Positions 6,519 through 14,782 of a DNA stretch of 64,000 bases are shown here, one piece after another. How positions within the stretch are numbered: position 1 is the stretch's first letter; every line of letters starts with the position of its first letter. The stretch spans positions 558,001 through 622,000 of the forward strand of contig NZ_CACSJP010000001.1 of the NCBI RefSeq assembly GCF_902706095.1, in the 5' to 3' direction. Below the pieces are notes generated by a model, which did not search any database, was not told where the DNA came from, and was given only the letters and a program-made list of their open reading frames with translations. This stretch comes from Rhizobium sp. 18065. GTDB lineage: Bacteria > Pseudomonadota > Alphaproteobacteria > Rhizobiales > Rhizobiaceae. The position numbers were made by a program, and so were the translations under genes.

Positions 6519-8807
6519 TCAGAATTTTACCGTGGCACCGATCTTGAAGGTCCGGCCCGCGCCGGTCTGCAGTTCCAGCGGGTTGACGTTGGCGACGGCG
6601 GTCGAGCTTGGAACCGTGTTGAAACCCGTCAATGTGTTGGGGAAGTAGCGACGATCGAAGATGTTCTCGATGCCAAAAGTCACCTCGACATTCTGCTTCG
6701 GTTCCCACTTTGCGTATGCGTCGAAGACGGCATAGCCGGAAGGCAGATAATAGGCCGCGCTGCTGGCTTCCGTGCGACCGGCGGCAAAGGTGCCGAAGAG
6801 TTCAAACTGCAGATTGTAGTCCGGCAATTCGTGCTTGACGCCAAGCACAGCCATAAAGGGCACCGCTCCGTCGAACGCGGTTGTCGCAGACGCTGCGTTC
6901 ACTTTCTGCCGGCCCTTGCTCCAGCTTAGGTTGGCCGAGAGTGTGGTGAAGTCGAGCACCTCGTATTCGCCAGAAAACTCGACGCCCCAGAGCTGCACAT
7001 CCTCGACATTGTTGGAGGTGTAGGCCGTGACCGGCGTCCCAGACCCGTTGGGGATGGTGGTTTCCTGCAGGCTACGGATGAAGTCGTGGTAGTCGGCGTA
7101 GAAGCTATTGACGCTGAAAAAGCCTCGCTCGTATTCGCCACGCAGGCCAATCTCGTAGCTCTGAACGGATTCCGGTCGAAGGTCCGGGTTCGGGATGATC
7201 GAGCTGCCACTGAACGGATCTGTGCTCGACTGGAAGAGCTGTGCCGATGTCGGCATCTTGAAGCCTTCCCCGTAAGAGGCATAGACGGAATAGGTCTCGT
7301 CGAGCTTGTAGGTGGCGCTGAACGCCTTGAGCAGTTCGGTGCTGTCCTGCTTGGCCGGAGAGTATCCAGGCAGGCCGGGATAGCTGGCGTCGCCGGTGGG
7401 ATCGATGGAGTAGGTCGCGAGGCGCACACCGGGCGTCAGCGTGAGCCGATCATCGAGAAGAGAAATCTCATCTTGAAGATAGATATCTGCGCGCTGGGTC
7501 TCGACACGGGGGAAGCTGAAACCCTGGTTGGTCGCGACCGTGGTGACCCCGGTCAGGGCATTGTAGGTCGTATTCGTTCCCTCATAGTCACCCTGGGTCC
7601 GGTCGCCGTCGAAGCCGTAGGTCAGCGCATGATGAGTTGCGCCGAGGTCGAAGCTCGACTTCAGCTGGATGTCGCCTTCGAAGAAGGTTTCGCTGTAATC
7701 GCGGTATTGATTGTGCAGCTGGATCCGGTTCGAATAGACGCGCCGCTGATTGCTGTCGGTTGTCCGCTCCTGCGGAGAGTAGGAAATCCGCCAGTTCAGG
7801 CTGTCGAGCCACGGCTGATCGGCCAACCACTCATGCTCAAGGGCAATCCGCTTGCGGCTCATGTCGAGGTCGCGCACATAGGGATCGTTGATGTAGGACG
7901 TCGTCGTTGGGACGCCGGTAGTCGAGGCGCTCATGTCGTAGAGCTGCAGAACCTCGGTCGCGCGGCCGAACAGTTCGCCGGTCAGCTTGACGGTGTTTTG
8001 CGCGTCCGGTGTCCAGACCATTTTCAGCAGGGCATTGTCGACATCGGTGTCGGCAGGAAAGAGCTGATCGCAACCGAAGTTCAATCGTGAGCAACCCCAG
8101 ATGCCGCCGTCGGCTCTTGCGTTGCTCAGTTCCGCCTCGCTTGCAGATGTATGGCCATAGCTGCCCAGAACCTGGATGTCGCCGAAGTCATAGGCCCCTG
8201 TGATCTGCTTCTTCCAGCTGCTGTCGAAGCTGTCATAGCTGCTCCTCAGCTCAAGCGCCCAGGGCTTGTCCGTGTCTGCGAGCAGGTCGGATGGATCGAG
8301 TGTTCTAAACATCACAGAGCCGCCGAGTGCGTCCGCACCCCAGAGCACCGAATTGGGTCCGCGCACGATTTCAACCGACTTGAAATTGCTCATGTCGAAG
8401 AAGTCGCGGCTGCCGTCGGTGATCAGTTCCTGGACACGGGAGCCGTCGACCATCGTCAATACACGGTTGCCGCCCATGCCGCGGATCGTGAAGCTACTGA
8501 GCTGGCCCCAGGGATTGGTGATTGATGTCGGGCGAGCGACAGAAACACCGGGTTCGCGGCGCACCAGATCCTGGATGTCACGGATATTGTAGTCTTGAAG
8601 CTCCTCGCGGGTCACGACCGTGATGTTCTGCGGCACGTCGAGGAGCTTTTTGTCCGAGCGCGTCGAGACGACGATCTGGTCAAGGACTGTGTCCTCGGCC
8701 AGAGCTGGTGTTGGTAAGCAAACGGCAACAAAGGCAGCGCTCGCAGCCAGCATTTGGACATGATGCTGCAATGACGCGCAAGGCGTCGCTCGACCCCGGA
8801 ATTTCAT
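6519..8807 (-). CDS. TonB-dependent receptor, haemoglobin/haem receptor family
   Basis: A 762-residue outer-membrane receptor. The ATG at 8805-8807 is chosen because GAGGGG lies 7 bases upstream; an in-frame start 60 bases earlier lacks this. A signal peptide ends near PALA-EDTV. A TonB-box/plug region follows (IVVSTRSDKKLLDVPQNITV, FTIRGMGGNRVLTMVDGSR, GPNSVLWGADALGGSV) and a beta-barrel ending in aromatic KIGATVKF. The GNRVLTMVDGSR and NPDLRPE motifs place it near haemoglobin/haem receptors. The FRAP-like motif reads FKMPTSAQLF, and there is no histidine between it and NPDL where many haem receptors have one. It heads the operon with SbmA-like, HutX-like and ChaN-like genes. Confidence 0.88.
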   Translation of the reverse strand: MKFRGRATPCASLQHHVQMLAASAAFVAVCLPTPALAEDTVLDQIVVSTRSDKKLLDVPQNITVVTREELQDYNIRDIQDLVRREPGVSVARPTSITNPWGQLSSFTIRGMGGNRVLTMVDGSRVQELITDGSRDFFDMSNFKSVEIVRGPNSVLWGADALGGSVMFRTLDPSDLLADTDKPWALELRSSYDSFDSSWKKQITGAYDFGDIQVLGSYGHTSASEAELSNARADGGIWGCSRLNFGCDQLFPADTDVDNALLKMVWTPDAQNTVKLTGELFGRATEVLQLYDMSASTTGVPTTTSYINDPYVRDLDMSRKRIALEHEWLADQPWLDSLNWRISYSPQERTTDSNQRRVYSNRIQLHNQYRDYSETFFEGDIQLKSSFDLGATHHALTYGFDGDRTQGDYEGTNTTYNALTGVTTVATNQGFSFPRVETQRADIYLQDEISLLDDRLTLTPGVRLATYSIDPTGDASYPGLPGYSPAKQDSTELLKAFSATYKLDETYSVYASYGEGFKMPTSAQLFQSSTDPFSGSSIIPNPDLRPESVQSYEIGLRGEYERGFFSVNSFYADYHDFIRSLQETTIPNGSGTPVTAYTSNNVEDVQLWGVEFSGEYEVLDFTTLSANLSWSKGRQKVNAASATTAFDGAVPFMAVLGVKHELPDYNLQFELFGTFAAGRTEASSAAYYLPSGYAVFDAYAKWEPKQNVEVTFGIENIFDRRYFPNTLTGFNTVPSSTAVANVNPLELQTGAGRTFKIGATVKF

Positions 8808-8863
8808 GATTTGACCCCTCAAATTTAACTGCAAGGCGGTCGTATTTAACATGAACAAAAGAG

Positions 8864-8891
8864 TCAAGTTTGAACTTGATTGTTTTCATCA
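8864..8891 (-). promoter_or_regulatory. Candidate iron-responsive operator upstream of the receptor operon
   Basis: An inverted repeat TCAAGTT (8864-8870) / AACTTGA (8873-8879) with a 2-base centre is followed by TGA-N9-TCA (8877-8891). TGA-N9-TCA is the published shape of the rhizobial iron-responsive operator bound by RirA. The site lies 57-84 bases before the receptor start, at the right distance to overlap the promoter; TTGACT on the reverse strand within it could serve as a -35. Confidence 0.5.
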
Positions 8892-9527
8892 TGTTTATTG
8901 TTTGGCGAAATTCCGTTGCCGCAGTTGCGATTTGAGATGGCGATGAGAGTTGCTCAATGCTTTATGGTGATTGAAGCATTCTCGACCACTCGGCAGCTTA
9001 CGCCTCTATTGGCCGGCACAATCCGAGGGTTGTGTGAGCCTTGGAAAGGCACCGTGGTGTGATAATTTTCACACCTAGCACTGCGTCCGCGCCGTTGATT
9101 TGAACGAATTCAGCGCGCCAAGACAACGGCGCGAATCTTACCGCGCGAGATACTCCATTATGATTTTATCAGTCACTGACAGGTCCTTGGCGAACTGACG
9201 CGGCTCAGACGTCTCCTCATCCGGGCAACTTGTTCAGCAATAGACGTCGTTGACACCGCTGGACATGGACCTCAGTCGCTGCCACGGATGGAATGTCTTT
9301 GTTTGTCGCCGCAATTTCGCCGGGTGTCCTATACGGTCCTGATGTAGACATTGCTCCTCGCCTCCCATGAGCGTCCGTGGCGTTCTTCTCGCCGTTCATC
9401 CCAGCTCTCCCATTGAAACACGTAAGACGATGTGGGCCGCTGAAAGCTGCTGGCGGTCGTTCCTCGCACGATCTGCCATTCTGAGCTCTGTGAGACCATT
9501 TCGAAAGCCGCAACCGTTGCGGTTTCG
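8892..9527. other. Intergenic region, at most one weak small ORF
   Basis: The left part (8892-9216) shows no gene. On the reverse strand 9217-9399 could encode 60 residues from an ATG preceded by GGAGAG, but the composition is not convincing and it has no recognised motif. It may be decayed coding DNA downstream of the 9528-9941 gene. Confidence 0.4.
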
Positions 9528-9941
9528 TCAAATCTGTCCTGATGACAGTTCAGGCTCTGGTCGAGGATCACCCTTCGCTACCAGATCCTGTGCATAGCCC
9601 CGACGCCAGTTTGGGGCGGCATCAACGGCGGCTTTCCATCGCCAAAACTGCTTGGTGCGCCCTCTGACCCAGGCAACCGACATCCGCTTGCCCTGGTTCA
9701 GCGCCATTTTAATCGCCTCATGCATCTCCGATGTGGGCTTCAAAGGCACAACGCGCAGGCCACTCTTCTCAATCTGCTCCAACATGAACCTGGTCATGAG
9801 GGAGGCTTCGTCGTTTCCGACATCCAAGCCTCTGTCAGAAAGCCCCGTCCGCAACGCCTTCTTGAGGATCCGCCAAGTGTCGACATCCAACTGAGACGGG
9901 CCAGGCGTGCCGGCTTGCTCCAACGGCTGTTCCTTCATCAT
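9528..9941 (-). CDS. Hypothetical protein
   Basis: A 137-residue protein with a good ribosome binding site (GGGAAG, 8 bases upstream). It is helical and charged, with no signal peptide or membrane segment. The segment EMHEAIKMALNQGKRMSVAWVRGRTKQFWRWKAAVD and the C-terminal WRRGYAQDLVAKGD look like a small nucleic-acid-binding or adaptor protein, but I do not recognise a family. It stands alone between the iron operon and the 10342-11538 gene, all on the reverse strand. Confidence 0.55.
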   Translation of the reverse strand: MMKEQPLEQAGTPGPSQLDVDTWRILKKALRTGLSDRGLDVGNDEASLMTRFMLEQIEKSGLRVVPLKPTSEMHEAIKMALNQGKRMSVAWVRGRTKQFWRWKAAVDAAPNWRRGYAQDLVAKGDPRPEPELSSGQI

Positions 9942-10341
9942 CTGGCTTCCCGTGTCTTGGCACTTGCTACGCTACGCCCACGCTGCGCGAGCTCATCGAA
10001 CTTTCCCTACCGCGTTTCAGCTCTACGTTCTGATAATCTCGACGAAGCTGTCTGTGTATAGATAGCTGCTCCGTCCCATGGAGCACAAGCGGCGCCGCAC
10101 ATCCGCGACAGCCGAATTCGTCCCATCCTACTCTCGGCGCCGAGACCTACCTCGATCATTCGCAAGAATTTGTGACTGTGTTGTGATGCCATCGAGAAGA
10201 TCCGGTGGCCTGAGAAGCCCTGCTGCGCCGAGATTTCAATGGAACTTCGAAAGAGGAAACCTAATAACTGGCTCTATTCCCTCTCAACCCTTTCCATTCA
10301 ATCCTATGCACAGACTATACCTCGGCTACTATGTCCCACTT
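9942..10341. other. Intergenic region
   Basis: No supported gene. It contains a perfect 14-bp palindrome TCTCGGCGCCGAGA (10132-10145), possibly a regulator site for the downstream reverse-strand gene or decayed sequence. Confidence 0.4.
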
Positions 10342-11538
10342 TCAAACACCTGAGACGAATCCGTCGGCGACGCGCCTTCCCAAATTTCGCAGCGCGGTCC
10401 GAACCCGCAGGTTCATCTCGGTGTAAGCCACGAACGTCCCATCCTTGCCAATGGCGGTTCGATCGGGGCGCGGCATACAAAGTCCTAACTGATGAATTTT
10501 GGTAAGCTCGTGCTTTCTCAGGTGGGAACGGTGTTTCGCGGCTCGGTCATCCAATGCTTTTACCCCAAGGTTGCCGGTTACCTCGAAAGCGTTGATGCGC
10601 TGCCGGTGCAGCCAGAGGTTCATCGCTGCCGGGTGTCCTCGACGAAGCACTGCTCCTCCGGGGAACGTAGGATGTGAGAACCGAAAGTATCTTCCCTGAA
10701 GTTGGGTGAAATTCAACATGGCCAGGTCGTTCAGTCTGTTGATGCCAATCTTCCTGAGCTCCGGCGAGGCCAAGGTAACCTCGACGCGCGCTCGCTTGTC
10801 TGTTTCCTCCAATGCCAGGAAAGTGCCGGCTCCTCGGTTCTGTTCGTCGATTGTCTTGTCCATCACTCTCCATCGGACTTCGGCATTCTTGGCGCCGAAC
10901 TCGACTGTTCCATCGGAGAAGGGAGCTTGGACTGCTACCCCGAAACCGTCTAGCAGATGCAATACCTTGGGTCGCTGCCCCCAGACAGTTCTCGGTCGGT
11001 CAAGTGGATGCGCCAACAGATCCCGGCTCACAAGAAGATGGTTCGACAAAACACGAACCATGCGAGCGCGGGCTATGTGATCGGGAGTTCTGGGCGTGAA
11101 GTCCACACTGATCTCGATCCCGGCCACGCCAGGTTGTTCCGCGAAACCATATTTTGTCTCGATCGCGGCGACCGCCTTCAGAACCGCTGGTATGTCCGGC
11201 TCCTGTATGGTTATTCGGAAGCGTGACGAAGCATCGTTCTGCATGGGTAGGCAGTTGTGAATGCCGGGCAGACGGTCGAAATAGGCCTCAATATCGCGTT
11301 GGATCCACTGGAATTGCGTTGACCGATTTAGCTGCACCTCAACCATCAGCCAGTCGATAACCGCGCGTGTCGTGAATGTGCCGAGGTCTATCTCCGGTTC
11401 CAGGGACCACCGACCGGTAAATCGCTTCTGCGTCCTCGACAGATCCACCCATTGGTATTCCAGCGTTCCAAGAATACCCGGCACAGGCGTCTTTATCGTC
11501 CTCAGGGGCACCGAAAGCGCCGGCCGTGTGATGCTCAT
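10342..11538 (-). CDS. Hypothetical protein, faint resemblance to Rep_trans-type initiators
   Basis: A 398-residue soluble protein. Two strand motifs, GVAGIEISVDFTPR (about 138-151) and KRARVEVTLASPEL, are spaced like the conserved strands of plasmid/phage rolling-circle initiation factors (Rep_trans/pfam02486: a D-x-x-x-D-F strand and a later R-x-E-x-x-L strand). I cannot place a catalytic tyrosine, so this is only a lead. A repeat-rich non-coding region begins 700 bases upstream, which would fit an initiator next to its origin. The Shine-Dalgarno sequence is weak. It could instead be an unknown island-specific protein. Confidence 0.5.
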   Translation of the reverse strand: MSITRPALSVPLRTIKTPVPGILGTLEYQWVDLSRTQKRFTGRWSLEPEIDLGTFTTRAVIDWLMVEVQLNRSTQFQWIQRDIEAYFDRLPGIHNCLPMQNDASSRFRITIQEPDIPAVLKAVAAIETKYGFAEQPGVAGIEISVDFTPRTPDHIARARMVRVLSNHLLVSRDLLAHPLDRPRTVWGQRPKVLHLLDGFGVAVQAPFSDGTVEFGAKNAEVRWRVMDKTIDEQNRGAGTFLALEETDKRARVEVTLASPELRKIGINRLNDLAMLNFTQLQGRYFRFSHPTFPGGAVLRRGHPAAMNLWLHRQRINAFEVTGNLGVKALDDRAAKHRSHLRKHELTKIHQLGLCMPRPDRTAIGKDGTFVAYTEMNLRVRTALRNLGRRVADGFVSGV

Positions 11539-12835
11539 TTGTCATGTGTCCGCTCAAGAGACCGAATCAGGATGGCGCTCGCGGCCGACCCTCATCCCGG
11601 CCACTTACAGCTAGGTGATCCAGATGCAACCGCTAAACCTGAACGACATCACCAATGGATGGTGCATCATTGACTCGAGGATTCGCGCTGGCGCGATCCG
11701 TGGCAGGTTTGACGTAATGATAGTCTCCGGCAGGCGGCGCCTGCCTGTGGTCATCGCTGTCTGTTTTCGGCAGAGGAGGATAGGTCCTGGGGACGCTGCC
11801 GACACAAAGGGCATCCCCATGACGCCGTCCCGATTATTCTAGGACTTCACTGTCCCGGCGGAGAGCACTGTAATCAGCCGGGACTGATCATCCACCCCAT
11901 ACAGGAGGATCTGCGGCACCAACTCGGCGTGAACATAATGTAGGCGCGCTGGAAACGACCGTCCTCGGCGAGCGCGACAGTGGAGATATGCAGCATTGGT
12001 TCACCCGGCTCGGCAATCCCACCTCGTCGTATCGCCTCTATCGTGCCCGCCGGATTAGAACCGTGGCGCGATTGCAGATGATGCGCGGATATGTTTCCGC
12101 CGCTGGGAAGCAAGGGGTCCGACTCGAGATCTCCGCGAGGGGCACCTGTTCAGGCTGACTATCCAGGGTAATTGTGAACTGGCTGAGACCTTGGCCCGCA
12201 TAGCCAGTGTTCCCACAACCTGCGCGGGTCTCAATAAGTTTACATCGGGAGAAAAAAGCGCTCAACCCGCCAAAAACGTAAACATCTGGGAAACTTAATG
12301 TTACGTTTCGGCAGAAATCCGCAACCATTTCGGATTTTATGACAACATTGGCGCAACCAAAGATGGTGATTTCGGCGCTTTTTAAGGTCAAAAGTTTACC
12401 TCTCTGTGCGGCAGGTAAACTTCGTCAACCACTATGTAAACATCCACCAATCGAAATGCTGCCAGGTGAATACGCGTGGAGCCCTTTCGCGTCTTTGGTT
12501 CATGTCCATTGAGGTGCAAGCTTCGCTGACGGAAATGAAATCCAGCCGGTCGATTGCGCGACCGATATGCACCTGCTTCAAACCGAGGCTCATCGTGCTG
12601 AGGCTACCGATAGGTGAGCTGCCGGGCATCTCTACCTCGGACGATTGAAGAGGCAGTATTGGCGCGAGCGGCAAGAATCAGGTCTCCGTTGAACAGCGTA
12701 GTCCCAAACCACTGCGCACTGGCGAGGCAGTAGCACCAGTAGACGACCTTCTGCTTTCCCGGCCGCGGTCTCTGCGTCTCCACAACTGCAGCGCTATAAA
12801 GAAAGCACACACACGCTGATGCAGGAGTTTCTAAT
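11539..12835. other. Long non-coding region with a repeat cluster
   Basis: About 1.3 kb without a convincing gene: frames are short, overlapping and lack ribosome binding sites. The main content is the GTAAAC/GTTTAC cluster at 12238-12441. The size and repeats suggest a former or active origin, a regulatory region, or decayed genes. Confidence 0.5.
12238..12441. repeat. Cluster of five GTAAAC/GTTTAC motifs with a 10-bp inverted repeat
   Basis: GTTTAC occurs at 12238-12243 and 12394-12399, GTAAAC at 12278-12283, 12415-12420 and 12436-12441. Two copies share the longer GTAAACATC (12278, 12436). The copies at 12394 and 12415 form a perfect inverted repeat AAGTTTACCT (12392-12401) / AGGTAAACTT (12413-12422) with an 11-base spacer. 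Five copies of a hexamer in about 200 bases is far above chance, suggesting binding sites for an initiator, excisionase or repressor. Confidence 0.55.
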
Positions 12836-13261
12836 ATGAGCAATTTGTCGATCCAGGAATTTGTATCTGAGAGAGCGTTGATGATCGGCTTGAAGCCTGA
12901 TGACATTGATGGAGAGGCAGGCTCCATTGCAAGGGTCCTGAGGTGGGTCCTCGATGGCAAGGCCAAGCTTCCGCTCGATCGAGTTGTCGATGCCGCGGAT
13001 GCGCTGGCTTGTGATCCGAGGCAGTTGTTTCAGCATGCCCTGAAGCAGTTCTTCAACGACGAAGCGATCGACCTGTTCGAAAACATGATGGGTAGTGCAT
13101 TGAGCACCGATGAGCTGGCGTGGCTGGCGGTCATCCGCAAGGCCGCCGGTGCTCGTATGAAGCCGCCGAGCTGGGTTGCTCAAGGTGTCATCCAGGCATT
13201 GCTTGCCGGTGGAACGCTTGTCGTCCCATCGGCAGAGAATCCGACGGCTGCGAATAGATAG
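12836..13261 (+). CDS. XRE-like helix-turn-helix regulator
   Basis: A 141-residue protein. Residues about 5-85 resemble small phage/island regulators whose helix-turn-helix reads 'gK.KLPLDRV..aA.AL.cDP..LF..AL.Q': here DGKAKLPLDRVVDAADALACDPRQLFQHALKQFF. The remaining C-terminus is helical with no known domain. AGGAG lies 7 bases before the ATG. It is the first gene to the right of the GTAAAC repeat cluster and points away from it, so it may bind there. A stem-loop follows its stop. It probably regulates island gene expression or excision. Confidence 0.6.
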   Translation: MSNLSIQEFVSERALMIGLKPDDIDGEAGSIARVLRWVLDGKAKLPLDRVVDAADALACDPRQLFQHALKQFFNDEAIDLFENMMGSALSTDELAWLAVIRKAAGARMKPPSWVAQGVIQALLAGGTLVVPSAENPTAANR

Positions 13262-13286
13262 CTGTCAAATCGCCTTTGGACGCTCC

Positions 13287-13320
13287 CCCTACTGACGCGT
13301 CAATGTGTGCCTCAGTAGGG
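13287..13320. terminator. Stem-loop between convergent genes
   Basis: A perfect 9-bp inverted repeat CCCTACTGA (13287-13295) / TCAGTAGGG (13312-13320) with a 16-base loop that itself contains GACGCGTC. There is no T tract, so it may be a bidirectional RNA-stabilising hairpin or a weak terminator between the XRE-like gene and the convergent nuclease gene. Confidence 0.5.
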
Positions 13321-13377
13321 ACAATTCTACGCAATCGCTCAAAAAGGAAAAGTGCAGGTCGCCACCCGGATGCGGCG

Positions 13378-14232
13378 CTAAGTGTCGATACCGGTCTCAC
13401 GATGCCGTTCCAACTGACTTAGGAAGCCTCGAATAAGACGATACAAAGTCTGCTGCCCCGCATCGGCCTGGTCGAGGCCCGCTCCGATCATCTGGAGTGC
13501 CGCGTAAAGCTCGCTCCAACTCATAACATTCAAAGTAAGACGATCGACAACCGATCGAACCGCAGCGCGTTCTTGAACAAACAAATGCTCGATCGATTTG
13601 GGCAAACCCTTTCGCCACTCGCGGTCGAGCCAAGTGCTTTCTATTACGGGGCCGTTGAGACCACATTTTTTCCAGTGACCTGCGATCGCGTTCTGTGGAA
13701 CGATAAACATGAGCCCAAGATTGTCTTTTTCTCCGAACGCCAACTCCTCCCAAGCCAAGATTGCAGCGTATTTCGCAATCTGCTCGGGCCAGCTCGAAGA
13801 CCGCAACTTGAGTTCGATCGCAACAGCTGAGCGTTCGCTGATGAATAGGCCGTCGTGTTGAGTGATATTTTCTGACTTGCCCCATCCGTAGCGGGCAGCA
13901 GTTTCTCTGCCTATACTCTCGAAGCTACCGGTGTCCTCAAATCCCAGCGGCTGCAGGAAGAGATCTCGAATGAGTGCGTCCGGCGCAATCGAAAATGTCA
14001 AATCGAATAAATGATTGAGTATTTCCTCGCTGCCCAGCAAATAGTCGCGAAGTTCATCCGCTTTTCGTTCGCGAGAATAGAGGGGTCCCGACGGATTTAC
14101 CATTTCTTCTGGAATAGATACCCTTCCGCTCTCTCTGATCCAGTGACGTTGACTGATAGATCGATAGCCAGAGTAACGCGGCCACCAATATATCTGATCC
14201 AATATGTCCCAATATTTAGTATCCCACGCCAT
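13378..14232 (-). CDS. PD-(D/E)XK nuclease-like protein
   Basis: A 284-residue soluble protein. The centre carries a PD-(D/E)XK-type core: TQHDGLFISERSAVAIELKLRSS, with the D of HDG and the E-x-K of ELK about a dozen residues apart on consecutive strands, followed by a WPEQIAKYAAILAW helix. Such folds are found in restriction enzymes and defence nucleases. The second of two adjacent ATGs (14230-14232) sits 6 bases from GGAGG. The start overlaps the stop of the upstream small frameshifted gene, so the two were probably co-expressed. In a defence-type island it may act against foreign DNA; this is inferred from fold and context. Confidence 0.6.
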   Translation of the reverse strand: MAWDTKYWDILDQIYWWPRYSGYRSISQRHWIRESGRVSIPEEMVNPSGPLYSRERKADELRDYLLGSEEILNHLFDLTFSIAPDALIRDLFLQPLGFEDTGSFESIGRETAARYGWGKSENITQHDGLFISERSAVAIELKLRSSSWPEQIAKYAAILAWEELAFGEKDNLGLMFIVPQNAIAGHWKKCGLNGPVIESTWLDREWRKGLPKSIEHLFVQERAAVRSVVDRLTLNVMSWSELYAALQMIGAGLDQADAGQQTLYRLIRGFLSQLERHRETGIDT

Positions 14233-14445
14233 CATATACCTCCGGTCAGATCCAGGGTGTGGTCGCGCACGATCTGAAGCGTGACGTCGCCCAACTGCGC
14301 GGCAACCGAGCGCGAGAAGCTGTTATAGATCGGAGCAAGCGCTATTAGCCGCTGTATCTGGTCGGCGTTCTTGGTCTGACGTCCCAGATGCCGCAGGTGC
14401 TCCCCCGTCAAAAAAAATCCCCCGCAATGAAATCGCTGGGGCCAT
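14232..14445 (-). pseudogene. Frameshifted 70-residue protein upstream of the nuclease
   Basis: A good ribosome binding site (GGAGG) precedes an ATG at 14443-14445 that starts MAPAISLRGIF. A run of eight A (T on this strand, 14410-14417) then puts the frame out by one. With seven, it continues LTGEHLRHLGRQTKNADQIQ and on to VTLQIVRDHTLDLTGGI, ending in an overlap with the nuclease start. The span of 214 bases equals 71 codons plus one base, exactly one extra nucleotide. This is a one-base slip in a homopolymer: a sequencing error, a true mutation or a phase-variable switch. Function unknown; it may be a partner or control protein for the nuclease. Confidence 0.5.
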
Positions 14446-14782
14446 CGCAAACCTCCAATTTACACCAGAGATTCAGATTCATCACGTTTTGGGAAGCCCG
14501 TTAAGCGAATTCGCTGAGGGGCCGGTTAAGCTCTCGGCCCCGTGCTTCAATCCGGAACGCTCATTTGTGCTTGCCCGCTTCCCCTGCGTTTTCCGATATC
14601 CCGCAGAACTTATTGCATGAATTGAAGATCCTGCGTGGGATGTCCCGCAAGGGCGTCAGGAGTATCCGGCGCAACCAAAGAGCCAGTTAACTGCAATCAA
14701 AAGTAGGTCACGTGTGACCATCAAGCAGCTTGCTCCTCCTGAGCCAATATAGTTTGATGAACTTGGGTAAGGGGAAGTGTTC
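14446..14782. other. Intergenic region with a GC hairpin
   Basis: Divergent promoter space between the nuclease operon and the exported ClpP-like gene. It contains a 7-bp inverted repeat GGGGCCG (14518-14524) / CGGCCCC (14535-14541). No gene is supported. Confidence 0.45.
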
